From: UBA1757 sp963617485
GTDB taxonomy: Bacteria; Bacteroidota; Bacteroidia; Bacteroidales; UBA1402
NCBI GenBank assembly: GCA_963617485.1
Contig: CAVEPA010000010.1
Span: 1 to 64,000, forward strand
DNA: 64,000 nt
Direction: 5' to 3'
Positions 1 through 6,714 of the stretch are shown piece after piece (positions within the stretch are counted from its first letter, which is position 1; each line of letters starts with the position of its first letter). Both the position numbers and the translations under genes were made by a program. Under the pieces are notes generated by a model. That model did no database searches and was not told where the DNA came from. It saw only the letters and a list, made by a program, of their open reading frames with translations.

Positions 1-1
1 G

Positions 2-124
2 GAGGACTGGCTCACCGACACCGCCTCCAAGGGTACTATATACGCTCCGGCTATGCCTTTGGAAATAACTAAGAATAATACCAACTCGCTTCCGAGCGGC
101 TGGTTATGGACAAACGTTCTGTGA
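2..124 (+). CDS. C-terminal end of a surface/secreted protein (partial)
   Basis: Frame 2 is open from the window edge to a TGA at 122-124, giving about 40 residues rich in Thr, Asn, Pro and Trp. The stretch contains SKGTIYAPAMP followed by LPSGWLWTNV. This style of ending (short GTxYxP strand, then PxGW) is common at the C-terminus of Bacteroidales BspA-like or leucine-rich surface proteins, so I infer the tail of such a protein. The rest lies outside the window. The next gene starts 68 bases downstream and the gap shows no clear promoter. Confidence 0.5.
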   Translation, partial: EDWLTDTASKGTIYAPAMPLEITKNNTNSLPSGWLWTNVL

Positions 125-192
125 CGGCTGGACCTGGGATTGGCAATTGCGGCCCCGAGCCCGCCCAGCGCTACTTGTCAATATCATAAGAT

Positions 193-1089
193 ATGCAAAA
201 ATTTTACTCTCTAGCCGACCATATCGTTACCCTGCGTGCGGCTGACGAGTCTTCCGTCTGGAAAGATTGCAGCAACTACGCCCCGTTCGAGATTGCACGG
301 CCAGACGAGACTTCCGAGCCAGGTGTACCGGTGTGTTCGCTGGAAATCGTAGCCACCCTTGAATTGCCCGCCGCCGAAAGCGTTTACGATGTGCGTGAAA
401 AGGATTTTCCCAGGCTCTGCTTTAGCCGTTTCAATGGCGGCTGGGTGGTGGAGATGGCCCCGGAAAGCGAGCTTCCGCCGGTTGCGCATCTGCTTGCAAA
501 TGAAGACTTTTCCAAGGGCCGCTTGGCGATGCTCCCAGGCTGCGGTGATTCGCTTCGCTTTGCCGTAGACAATGCCCTGATGCTGATGTTCGCCCTGGCC
601 ACCGCCACGCTCGGGACGCTGGAAATTCATGCTTCCGTTACCGTTTGGGAGGGTAAGGCTTACGCTTTCCTCGGCAAGAGCGGCACCGGCAAAAGTACGC
701 ATAGCCGGCTTTGGAGAGAGCATATTCCCGGTAGCCGCCTGCTCAACGACGACAACCCCATTATCCGCATCAGGGATGGTGAAGCACGCATCTATGGCTC
801 GCCGTGGAGCGGCAAGACCCCTTGCTACAAGGCCGAGAGCGCAAGGCTGGGTGCTGTGGTGAGAATCAGCCAAAGCCCGGAGAACAAGATTACCAGACTT
901 TATCCCGTGCAGGCCTACGCCTCGATGTATTCATCCTGTTCCGCATTCCGCGAGATTCGGGGTACTTCCGACGGTATTCATGCCACGCTCGTGCAACTCG
1001 TCTCTGCCGTACCGATGTACCGCCTCGACTGTCGTCCCGACAGGGAAGCCGCCGTGCTCTGCCACGATACCGTAACAGCCTCTCGATGA
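193..1089 (+). CDS. HprK-like kinase of a peptide-maturation locus
   Basis: A 298-residue protein. The N-terminal half is poorly conserved. A clear P-loop GKSGTGKST lies at about residues 159-167, followed by an acidic LLNDDNP motif near 180, as in HPr kinase/PEP-carboxykinase-like folds. Such stand-alone kinases recur in lasso-peptide and other PqqD-containing RiPP loci, where some phosphorylate the precursor peptide. The start ATG is at 193. The stop overlaps the next gene's ATG (ATGA), so the two are translationally coupled. The neighbours (signal-peptidase-like, PqqD, ABC exporter) support a peptide-modification role; the substrate is unknown. A sugar or metabolite kinase is the alternative. 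Confidence 0.72.
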   Translation: MQKFYSLADHIVTLRAADESSVWKDCSNYAPFEIARPDETSEPGVPVCSLEIVATLELPAAESVYDVREKDFPRLCFSRFNGGWVVEMAPESELPPVAHLLANEDFSKGRLAMLPGCGDSLRFAVDNALMLMFALATATLGTLEIHASVTVWEGKAYAFLGKSGTGKSTHSRLWREHIPGSRLLNDDNPIIRIRDGEARIYGSPWSGKTPCYKAESARLGAVVRISQSPENKITRLYPVQAYASMYSSCSAFREIRGTSDGIHATLVQLVSAVPMYRLDCRPDREAAVLCHDTVTASR

Positions 1090-1511
1090 ACACCGTACAA
1101 CTGCCAAACGACATTCTGTTCTCCAGTGCCAAAGCCTTTCTCGACGAGGGTCGCGAAGTGGTGGTGCGCGCCAAAGGCAACAGCATGCTTCCCTTTATCC
1201 GTAGCGAGCGCGATAGCGTGGTGCTTCGCAAATCCGACTCACTGGAAGTTGGGGATATCGTGCTGGCGCATATACAGGACAAGTATGTGATGCACCGCAT
1301 CATCAGGCGCGAGGGCGACCATTTCACGATGATGGGCGATGGCAATATCCGTGGCACAGAGGACTTCTGTCGCGAGGACGTGCTCGGCAAGGTTATCTGG
1401 ATAGTCAAGGAAAACGGCCGCAAGGTCGCCCCCGGCAAAGCCGGAATATGGAAAGCGCTGCTCCCCGTGAGACGCTGGCTGCTGGCCATTTATAGAAGAA
1501 TTTGGAAATAA
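1086..1511 (+). CDS. S24/S26-type peptidase, Ser-His (SipW/ER-like) variant
   Basis: A 141-residue protein. The open frame runs much further upstream, but the ATG at 1086 overlaps the stop of the kinase gene by four bases and begins a normal family N-terminus. GNSMLPFI near residue 30 carries the predicted nucleophile Ser. The usual catalytic Lys region instead reads YVMHRIIRREGD, followed by MGDGN and a later Asp, which resembles the Ser-His type found in SipW and eukaryotic signal peptidases. No N-terminal membrane segment is obvious; a basic, hydrophobic C-terminus (residues about 120-141) may touch the membrane. Beside a PqqD protein and an exporter it probably trims a leader peptide. This role is inferred. 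Confidence 0.75.
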   Translation: MNTVQLPNDILFSSAKAFLDEGREVVVRAKGNSMLPFIRSERDSVVLRKSDSLEVGDIVLAHIQDKYVMHRIIRREGDHFTMMGDGNIRGTEDFCREDVLGKVIWIVKENGRKVAPGKAGIWKALLPVRRWLLAIYRRIWK

Positions 1512-1518
1512 CGACAAT

Positions 1519-1785
1519 ATGAAAATCAAAGATGGTTTTGTGCTCCGCAACATTGGAGACAACTACATGGTAGTGGGCGAAGGACTCGCTCAAATCAATT
1601 TCAACAAGATTATCTCGCTCAACACCACCGCGGCCTTCCTCTGGAAAGCCGTTCAAGGCAAGGATTTCGATGCACAGACGCTCAAGGGCCTGCTGATTGG
1701 GGAATACGATGTCGACGAGGGCACCGCTCTCAAGGATGCCAACGCCCTGATGGAGAAGTGGGTTGCTGCCGGACTTGTGGAGTAG
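1519..1785 (+). CDS. PqqD family protein (RiPP recognition element)
   Basis: An 88-residue protein with the PqqD pattern: a short N-terminal beta region (VLRNIGDNYMVVG), then INFNKIISLNTTAAFLWKAV, then a helical C-terminal half ending in MEKWVAAGLVE. PqqD-like proteins form the RiPP recognition element that binds leader peptides and presents them to modifying enzymes. It starts 7 bases after the peptidase gene and ends 3 bases before the ABC exporter gene, so all four genes should be one operon. No precursor peptide gene is visible between them. Confidence 0.88.
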   Translation: MKIKDGFVLRNIGDNYMVVGEGLAQINFNKIISLNTTAAFLWKAVQGKDFDAQTLKGLLIGEYDVDEGTALKDANALMEKWVAAGLVE

Positions 1786-1788
1786 GCC

Positions 1789-3435
1789 GTGAAGAGTGTC
1801 GGTACTTGCATAAAGGCCCTCCGGAAGATGTCCGGGCCAGCGAGAAGATGGATGCTTGTCAGCATTCTTCTGGGGTTTGTGCGCATTGCCGCGTCACTCT
1901 CCTTCGTCTGGGTCTGCAAGGAACTGGTCGACATCGTCACAGGCTTGTCCGAGGCGGAACTGTCCGGCAGAATCATCATGATGGTTTGCATTATGGCAAC
2001 CCAGATTCTGTGCGGGATAGGTGCTTCCTACTGCGAGAAATACGCTTTGGTGAACGTTCAGAACACACTGCGCGCCGAACTTTTCGGGAAACTTCTGAAC
2101 AGTGAATGGAACGGCCGTGAGCACTTCAACAGCGGCGATGCCGTAAACCGTCTTGAGGAAGACATCAGGGTCGTGTCAGAACTGCTCTGCAAGCATATTC
2201 CCTCGGCCACGGTGACGCTCTGCCAGCTGGTGGCGGCCTCTGTCTATTTGCTTGCGATGTCTCCGGGACTGCTCTGGGTGCTGCTGATACTGATGTTCGT
2301 GGCCATTGTGGGTTCGCGCCTGTTCTTCTTCAAACTCAGAAACTTGACCCACGACATCCGGACGCTCGACAGCGATATTCAGCAGCTCATTCAAGAGAAT
2401 CTGCAGAACCGCGTAGTAACCCTGACGCTGATTGGTGTGGCAAGGGTGATGGCGATGCTCGGAAACGCCCAAGACAGGCTCAAGGGCAAAACGCTGAACC
2501 GTCTCAACTGCAACGCCGTAGCGCGCGGCTTTATGTCTCTCGGATTCACCGGAGGCTATGCTTCCGCCTTTCTCTGGGGCATTTTTGGCATCAAGAACGG
2601 GACGGTCAGCTTCGGTATGATGACGGCTTTCTTGCAGCTCGTGGGCCAGGTTCAGCGCCCTATCGCCGATCTTGCACGCGAACTGCCGGCTTTCATTCAC
2701 GCCTTGACTTCCATCGAACGCCTGATGGAGATTGACGCGCTGCCCGCCGAAGAGGATGGTCCAGAATGGACTGCCGATGGAGCCGTCGGAGTCAGGTTCG
2801 AAGGGGTCAACTTCCGCTACTCCGAGCAGAGCCCCGAAGTTCTCAAGGACTTCTCGCACAACTTCAAGCCGGGCAGCCTGACGGTGATAGCCGGCCCTAC
2901 GGGAGTGGGCAAAAGCACGATAACCCGGCTTATGCTGGGTCTGCTCCAGCCTCAGAGCGGAAGTGTAAGTATCTATGATTCAAACTCTTCCTGCAAAGCA
3001 TCGAAGCCGGCACGCGGCAATTTCCGCTACGTACCTCAGGGCAATACCCTGATGAGCGGCAGCATTAAAGACAACCTGCTGCTGGGCGATGCATCCGCCT
3101 CCGACGAACGGCTGCGTGAAGCACTGCACACGGCAGTGGCCGACTTCGTGTTCGAGCTACCCGACGGTTGGGACAGCATTTGTGGAGAGTCGGGCAGCGG
3201 CCTCAGCGAAGGCCAGTGCCAGCGCATCGCCATTGCCCGCGCGCTGCTGCACCGTGGCGGCATTCTCCTGCTGGACGAATCCACTTCCTCGCTCGATCCT
3301 CAGACCGAAGCACAACTCATATCCAACCTGCGCGGCACCATCGCGAACGGGAACGGCCAGAAACTCACCGTCATCTTCATCTCGCACCGCGAAGCGGTGA
3401 TGGCCAGTGCCGATGAACTGCTCAGGATAGATTAG
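1789..3435 (+). CDS. ABC exporter, fused membrane and ATPase domains
   Basis: A 548-residue half-transporter. Residues 1-310 carry about six hydrophobic segments of an ABC exporter membrane domain. The ATPase domain has Walker A GPTGVGKST at about 369-377, signature LSEGQCQR near 473, Walker B ILLLDESTSSLD near 492-503 and the switch His in FISHR. The start is a GTG three bases after the PqqD stop; the next in-frame ATG is 13 codons later. No N-terminal C39 peptidase domain is present, consistent with a separate peptidase encoded upstream. It probably exports the matured peptide as a homodimer. Confidence 0.85.
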   Translation: MKSVGTCIKALRKMSGPARRWMLVSILLGFVRIAASLSFVWVCKELVDIVTGLSEAELSGRIIMMVCIMATQILCGIGASYCEKYALVNVQNTLRAELFGKLLNSEWNGREHFNSGDAVNRLEEDIRVVSELLCKHIPSATVTLCQLVAASVYLLAMSPGLLWVLLILMFVAIVGSRLFFFKLRNLTHDIRTLDSDIQQLIQENLQNRVVTLTLIGVARVMAMLGNAQDRLKGKTLNRLNCNAVARGFMSLGFTGGYASAFLWGIFGIKNGTVSFGMMTAFLQLVGQVQRPIADLARELPAFIHALTSIERLMEIDALPAEEDGPEWTADGAVGVRFEGVNFRYSEQSPEVLKDFSHNFKPGSLTVIAGPTGVGKSTITRLMLGLLQPQSGSVSIYDSNSSCKASKPARGNFRYVPQGNTLMSGSIKDNLLLGDASASDERLREALHTAVADFVFELPDGWDSICGESGSGLSEGQCQRIAIARALLHRGGILLLDESTSSLDPQTEAQLISNLRGTIANGNGQKLTVIFISHREAVMASADELLRID

Positions 3436-3462
3436 CCTTTTCGCGAGATTTATTCCCGGCTT

Positions 3463-3966
3463 ATGACCGTACACATTCAATATTACACAGCTCCCTGCGG
3501 ACAGCTTGTGCTGGGCGCGATTGGAGAGGAAGTTTGCCTCTGCGACTGGAAGGACCGGCCTTCTGCGGAGCGCAACCGGCGCAGGCTAGCGAGACTGCTT
3601 GACGCGGCATTCAAGGAAGCGCCCTGCCCTATTCTGACCCGCACCGTAAGCGAGCTTGACGAGTATTTCGCAGGCCACCGCCGCAGCTTCGACCTTCCGT
3701 TGCGTCCCGTTGGCACTGCGTTCCAAATGCGGGTGTGGGAGGCACTGCTAGAGATTCCCTACGGGCAGACCAGGACTTACAAAGAGATTGCGCAAAGAGT
3801 GGAGAAGCGCGAGGGAGTTCGCGCCGTGGCCCAAGCCATCGGCGCGAACCCCCTCGGCATCCTCATCCCTTGCCATCGCGTCATCGGAAGCAACCGCTCG
3901 CTCACGGGTTTTGCCGGCGGTCTGGAGGCAAAAAAGGCTTTGCTCAACCTAGAGCATCGCGGCTAA
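3463..3966 (+). CDS. ogt: Methylated-DNA--protein-cysteine S-methyltransferase
   Basis: A 167-residue suicide enzyme that removes O6-methyl groups from guanine. The active-site motif IPCHRVIG places the acceptor Cys at about residue 137. The helix-turn-helix part upstream includes GQTRTYKEIA and AVAQAIGANP, as in Ogt/MGMT. A short N-terminal ribonuclease-like domain is present and no Ada-type zinc domain, so this is the constitutive Ogt form. It lies 27 bases after the ABC exporter gene without a clear promoter and may be read through from it, although the functions are unrelated. Confidence 0.95.
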   Translation: MTVHIQYYTAPCGQLVLGAIGEEVCLCDWKDRPSAERNRRRLARLLDAAFKEAPCPILTRTVSELDEYFAGHRRSFDLPLRPVGTAFQMRVWEALLEIPYGQTRTYKEIAQRVEKREGVRAVAQAIGANPLGILIPCHRVIGSNRSLTGFAGGLEAKKALLNLEHRG

Positions 3967-3972
3967 TCGGTC

Positions 3973-4004
3973 GTTGTCAATTTGTTTTTTATGTGCTACT
4001 TTTG
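3973..4004 (+). promoter_or_regulatory. Promoter of the YqeY-like gene
   Basis: GTTG at 3973-3976 and TACTTTTG at 3997-4004 are separated by 20 bases, matching the Bacteroidetes TTTG / TAnnTTTG promoter. Transcription would start near 4008, about 40 bases before the ATG at 4049. Confidence 0.75.
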
Positions 4005-4048
4005 CCGCGAACGAAACCCTATCGATTTCTCAAAAACTCAATACAATT

Positions 4049-4498
4049 ATGGCACTTGAAGCACAAATCCAAAAAGACATTATGGCTGCCATGAAAGAGA
4101 AGGACAATGTCCGTCTGAATGCAGTCCGTTCCATTAAGGCCGCCATTTTGCTGGCCAAAACATCCGAAGGCGGAAGCAAAGAACTGGCCGATGCCGATAT
4201 CATCAAGATTATCCAAAAGCTTGCCAAGCAAAGAAAAGACGATGCTGCCCAATTTATTGCCGCCGGCAGACAAGATTTGGCCGATAACGAATTGAGCGAA
4301 GCCGCCATTTTCGACACCTACCTGCCAAAACAGCTCAGCGAGGCCGAAGTTGAAGCCAAAGTGCGCGAAATTATGGAGCGTGTGGGCGCATCCAAGCCTT
4401 CCGATATGGGCAAAGTGATGGGCGTAGCCACCAAAGAACTAGCCGGTTTGGCCGATGGCCGCGTCATTTCCGGCATTGCCAAGAATCTGCTGAAGTAA
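4049..4498 (+). CDS. GatB/YqeY domain protein
   Basis: A 149-residue, mostly helical protein starting MALEAQIQKDIMAAMKEK. It contains the family core DAAQFIAAGRQDLADNE and a conserved end (GxxSDMGKVMGxxxxxLAGLADG). The open frame extends further upstream, but that part overlaps the promoter and is not family-like. The fold is that of the tRNA-binding tail of the amidotransferase subunit GatB; the stand-alone protein's function is not settled. The last 35 bases overlap the convergent lipoprotein gene. Confidence 0.92.
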   Translation: MALEAQIQKDIMAAMKEKDNVRLNAVRSIKAAILLAKTSEGGSKELADADIIKIIQKLAKQRKDDAAQFIAAGRQDLADNELSEAAIFDTYLPKQLSEAEVEAKVREIMERVGASKPSDMGKVMGVATKELAGLADGRVISGIAKNLLK

Positions 4499-5180
4499 CT
4501 GGCGGGCAAGCTTGGCACAAGGGACAAGCCAGCTTCTTAAGACAGGGTTCCAAGGCCATTTCCTGAGGATTGGTACCGGGGACTCCCTGCGGCACTTCCT
4601 CGCCAAGCATGGCAAAGAGTTCCTGCCAATAAAGCGGAATCTCGCCGTTAGCGTCCTTCCAGTTCATCGGCACTTCAGCGAAAAGATGCTCTCCGGTGGC
4701 GGTAACATAAGCATTGTAGACCAATTCGCTGCAATACATCGCCCCATTATCGGGCCGGAAATGCAAATCGTAGGGTTGTCCGATGTAGCTTTTGGCATTT
4801 TCCACAAAAGCGGCTGCCTGCGCTGCCTCGACATTGGGCCGCAATACCTCGAATATCGGCAGGCTGCCGTCTTTAAGCGTGAAGTCGGTCAGGAAAGTAT
4901 CGAGCGGATAACGGTCTACGCCATGCTTGATGGTTGCATCGATAATCCAAATAGAATCGCCCTGCACCTCGAGTATCGCCACGTGTATCTTCATCTGGGA
5001 ACTGCCTTGGGCAGTAGATGCGCCGATGGCTCCCGACATAGAGTCGGCATTCAGGTCGTAGTCGGATGGAATGGACACAAAAACGAGGTCGCCCGTGCGG
5101 AGCGTAGTCTCGGCATTTCGGGTGCATGACAGCGTCAAGACCGCCAGTGCGGCCATCACGACAAAAAAGTAGCGTTTCAT
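4464..5180 (-). CDS. YiiX-like permuted papain-fold lipoprotein amidase
   Basis: A 238-residue protein starting MKRYFFVVMAALAVLTLSC, a lipoprotein signal with the lipobox Cys at residue 19. An in-frame ATG six codons further upstream (5198) is possible but would lie almost at the transcription start. RTGDLVFVSIP, HVAILE (likely His) and YCSELVYNAY (likely Cys nucleophile) follow the order seen in permuted NlpC/P60 enzymes of the YiiX/YebB type, which cleave amide bonds in cell-wall or lipid-linked substrates. The C-terminus ends in a Cys-rich segment (CLKKLACPLCQAC) coded over the 3' end of the convergent YqeY gene, probably an accidental extension. Confidence 0.8.
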   Translation of the reverse strand: MKRYFFVVMAALAVLTLSCTRNAETTLRTGDLVFVSIPSDYDLNADSMSGAIGASTAQGSSQMKIHVAILEVQGDSIWIIDATIKHGVDRYPLDTFLTDFTLKDGSLPIFEVLRPNVEAAQAAAFVENAKSYIGQPYDLHFRPDNGAMYCSELVYNAYVTATGEHLFAEVPMNWKDANGEIPLYWQELFAMLGEEVPQGVPGTNPQEMALEPCLKKLACPLCQACPPVTSADSWQCRK

Positions 5181-5206
5181 ATTATAAGCTGTTTTCATTG
5201 CGGGTG

Positions 5207-5214
5207 CAAACTTA
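5207..5214 (-). promoter_or_regulatory. Promoter -7 element of the YiiX-like gene
   Basis: The minus strand reads TAAGTTTG here, matching TAnnTTTG. Transcription would start near 5203, giving a leader of about 23 bases to the chosen ATG at 5180 and supporting that start over 5198. Confidence 0.6.
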
Positions 5215-5237
5215 CAAAAGTCTTACGTTTTTTTGCC

Positions 5238-5245
5238 TACTTTTG
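5238..5245 (+). promoter_or_regulatory. Promoter -7 element directly at the AlkD-like start
   Basis: TACTTTTG at 5238-5245 is followed three bases later by four consecutive ATG codons (5249, 5252, 5255, 5258). The predicted transcription start (about 5249-5252) falls on the start codons, so the mRNA may be leaderless. Confidence 0.6.
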
Positions 5246-5248
5246 CGA

Positions 5249-6016
5249 ATGATGATGATGGAGAAAGACAGGTTGCAGGAACTGGTTTGTCCTCGGTTTC
5301 TGAACGAGGAAAGATATCGCCAAGGTCACATCAGGATTATCAACGCGCTGCCGGGAACCAAGATTCTCGGGGTGCATATTCCTGAACTCAAGGCACTTGC
5401 ATCCTCCCTGCGCAAAGAGGGCAAAGCCGAAGAGACGCTGGATTATTTCGTGCGTCAGGCTGCGGCTTCTTCCCGTCCCGATGCAGCGGACAGGCTCTGC
5501 TATGAAGAAAAACTCTTGTGGGGACTGCTGCTCGGGAAGCTGAAAGCATCGCCCGAGGAGCTGTTCCGGCAGGTTGCCGTCTTCGTTCCCTACATTTCCA
5601 ACTGGGCCGAATGCGACACCTTCTGCTGCAACGCCAAATGGAAACTGGACGGCGAAGCCTTGTGGCAGTTCATACTCCCCTACTTCGGTAGCCCGAGTGA
5701 ATTCGAAGTGAGGTTCGCAGTGGTAATGGCAATGATACAATTCCTTGACACCGAGTACATTGACAGAACTTTCCAGGCCGTCGCCGGCATCGATTATGAC
5801 CGTATTTTCAGTGCATACCTGGGGTTGAAAATCCAGCCCTACTACGTGAAGATGGGGGTGGCTTGGCTACTCGCAAGCGCTCTGGCAATCGATGCGGAAA
5901 GCACGCGCGCTTTCGTCAATGCGCAGCGCGGCAAGGCCCTTCCCGAGGATGTCGTCAAACTCTACATTCGCAAGGCCCGCGAATCTTTCAAGACCCGCGA
6001 AGTGAAGCCATTGTAA
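5249..6016 (+). CDS. AlkD-like DNA alkylation repair protein
   Basis: About 255 residues from the first of four tandem ATG codons. The open frame extends to 5126, but that part overlaps the promoter. The protein is built of helical HEAT-like repeats. GTKILGVHIPELKALA, YEEKLLWGLLLGKL and NWAECDTFC match the family of AlkC/AlkD glycosylases that remove positively charged alkylated bases without base flipping. The NWAxCD segment holds the conserved Trp-Asp region. Together with ogt 1.8 kb away this gives a small cluster of alkylation repair functions, though the two genes have separate promoters. Confidence 0.82.
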   Translation: MMMMEKDRLQELVCPRFLNEERYRQGHIRIINALPGTKILGVHIPELKALASSLRKEGKAEETLDYFVRQAAASSRPDAADRLCYEEKLLWGLLLGKLKASPEELFRQVAVFVPYISNWAECDTFCCNAKWKLDGEALWQFILPYFGSPSEFEVRFAVVMAMIQFLDTEYIDRTFQAVAGIDYDRIFSAYLGLKIQPYYVKMGVAWLLASALAIDAESTRAFVNAQRGKALPEDVVKLYIRKARESFKTREVKPL

Positions 6017-6069
6017 GAAACATCACGGCTATCTGCTTGCCGGAAAAACCCAGACACAACAAGATTATG

Positions 6070-6077
6070 TATCTTTG
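6070..6077 (+). promoter_or_regulatory. Promoter -7 element of the YbaK-like gene
   Basis: TATCTTTG matches TAnnTTTG, 16 bases before the ATG at 6094. No good -33 element is seen about 20 bases upstream. Confidence 0.6.
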
Positions 6078-6093
6078 CGGAAATTAAAGCACC

Positions 6094-6630
6094 ATGGATT
6101 TTTACGTAAGTGACAGAATGACAACGGCACCGCAAGCCTTTGCAACGCCTCTGCAAGAAAAAGTCTATCAAACGCTTCAAGTGCTACAGATTCCTTTTGA
6201 AAGAGTTGATACCGACCCGGGCATCACCATGGAAGATTGCCAAAACATCAACGCTGGGATAGGTGGGCGCATTGTCAAGACGCTGTTTCTCTGCAACCGC
6301 CAGCAGACCAATTTTTATCTTTATGTGACACAAGACGACAAACCCTTCGTCACCAAGGATTTCGGGGCGGCGCTGGGCATACCCAGGGTCTCGTTTGCTT
6401 CGGGCGAATGGCTCATGGCCAAAGTGGGCACCGAACACGGCGCATCCACCATTCTCAGTGCTTGTCTGCCCTCGGCCAAGGACGTGCGTTTCGTCATCGA
6501 CCGCGAGGTGCTGCAGAGCGCCAGCTTCTGCTGCACCGACGGCACAGCCACCTGCTTTATCAAAATCAGCACCAGCGATTTGCTCAACTTGTACCTGCCC
6601 CACTGCGGTCATTGTCCGGAAATTATCTGA
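6094..6630 (+). CDS. YbaK/ProX-type aminoacyl-tRNA editing protein
   Basis: A 178-residue stand-alone editing domain of the kind associated with prolyl-tRNA synthetase. The core GGRIVKTLFLCNRQQTNFYL, the KDFGAALGIPRVSFAS helix and the later strands with LPSAKDVRFVIDREVL match the ProXp/PrdX group. These enzymes hydrolyse mischarged tRNA (for example Ala- or Cys-tRNA-Pro) in the cytoplasm. Substrate choice cannot be read with confidence. It has its own promoter and is followed by the glmS promoter. Confidence 0.85.
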   Translation: MDFYVSDRMTTAPQAFATPLQEKVYQTLQVLQIPFERVDTDPGITMEDCQNINAGIGGRIVKTLFLCNRQQTNFYLYVTQDDKPFVTKDFGAALGIPRVSFASGEWLMAKVGTEHGASTILSACLPSAKDVRFVIDREVLQSASFCCTDGTATCFIKISTSDLLNLYLPHCGHCPEII

Positions 6631-6643
6631 ACTCCGCTCCATA

Positions 6644-6676
6644 TTGATGATGTTTTTTAGAAAAACATTACTTTTG
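6644..6676 (+). promoter_or_regulatory. Promoter of glmS
   Basis: TTG at 6644-6646 and TACTTTTG at 6669-6676 are separated by 22 bases, fitting the Bacteroidetes consensus. The leader to the ATG at 6715 is about 35 bases and shows no room for a glmS ribozyme. Confidence 0.65.
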
Positions 6677-6714
6677 CGGCCAGATTTGAGAAATGCCTTT
6701 TAAAACAGAGAACC

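Noticed and set aside
6677..6714. glmS ribozyme in the glmS leader
   Set aside because: The leader is about 35 bases, far too short, and no ribozyme-like folds are seen.
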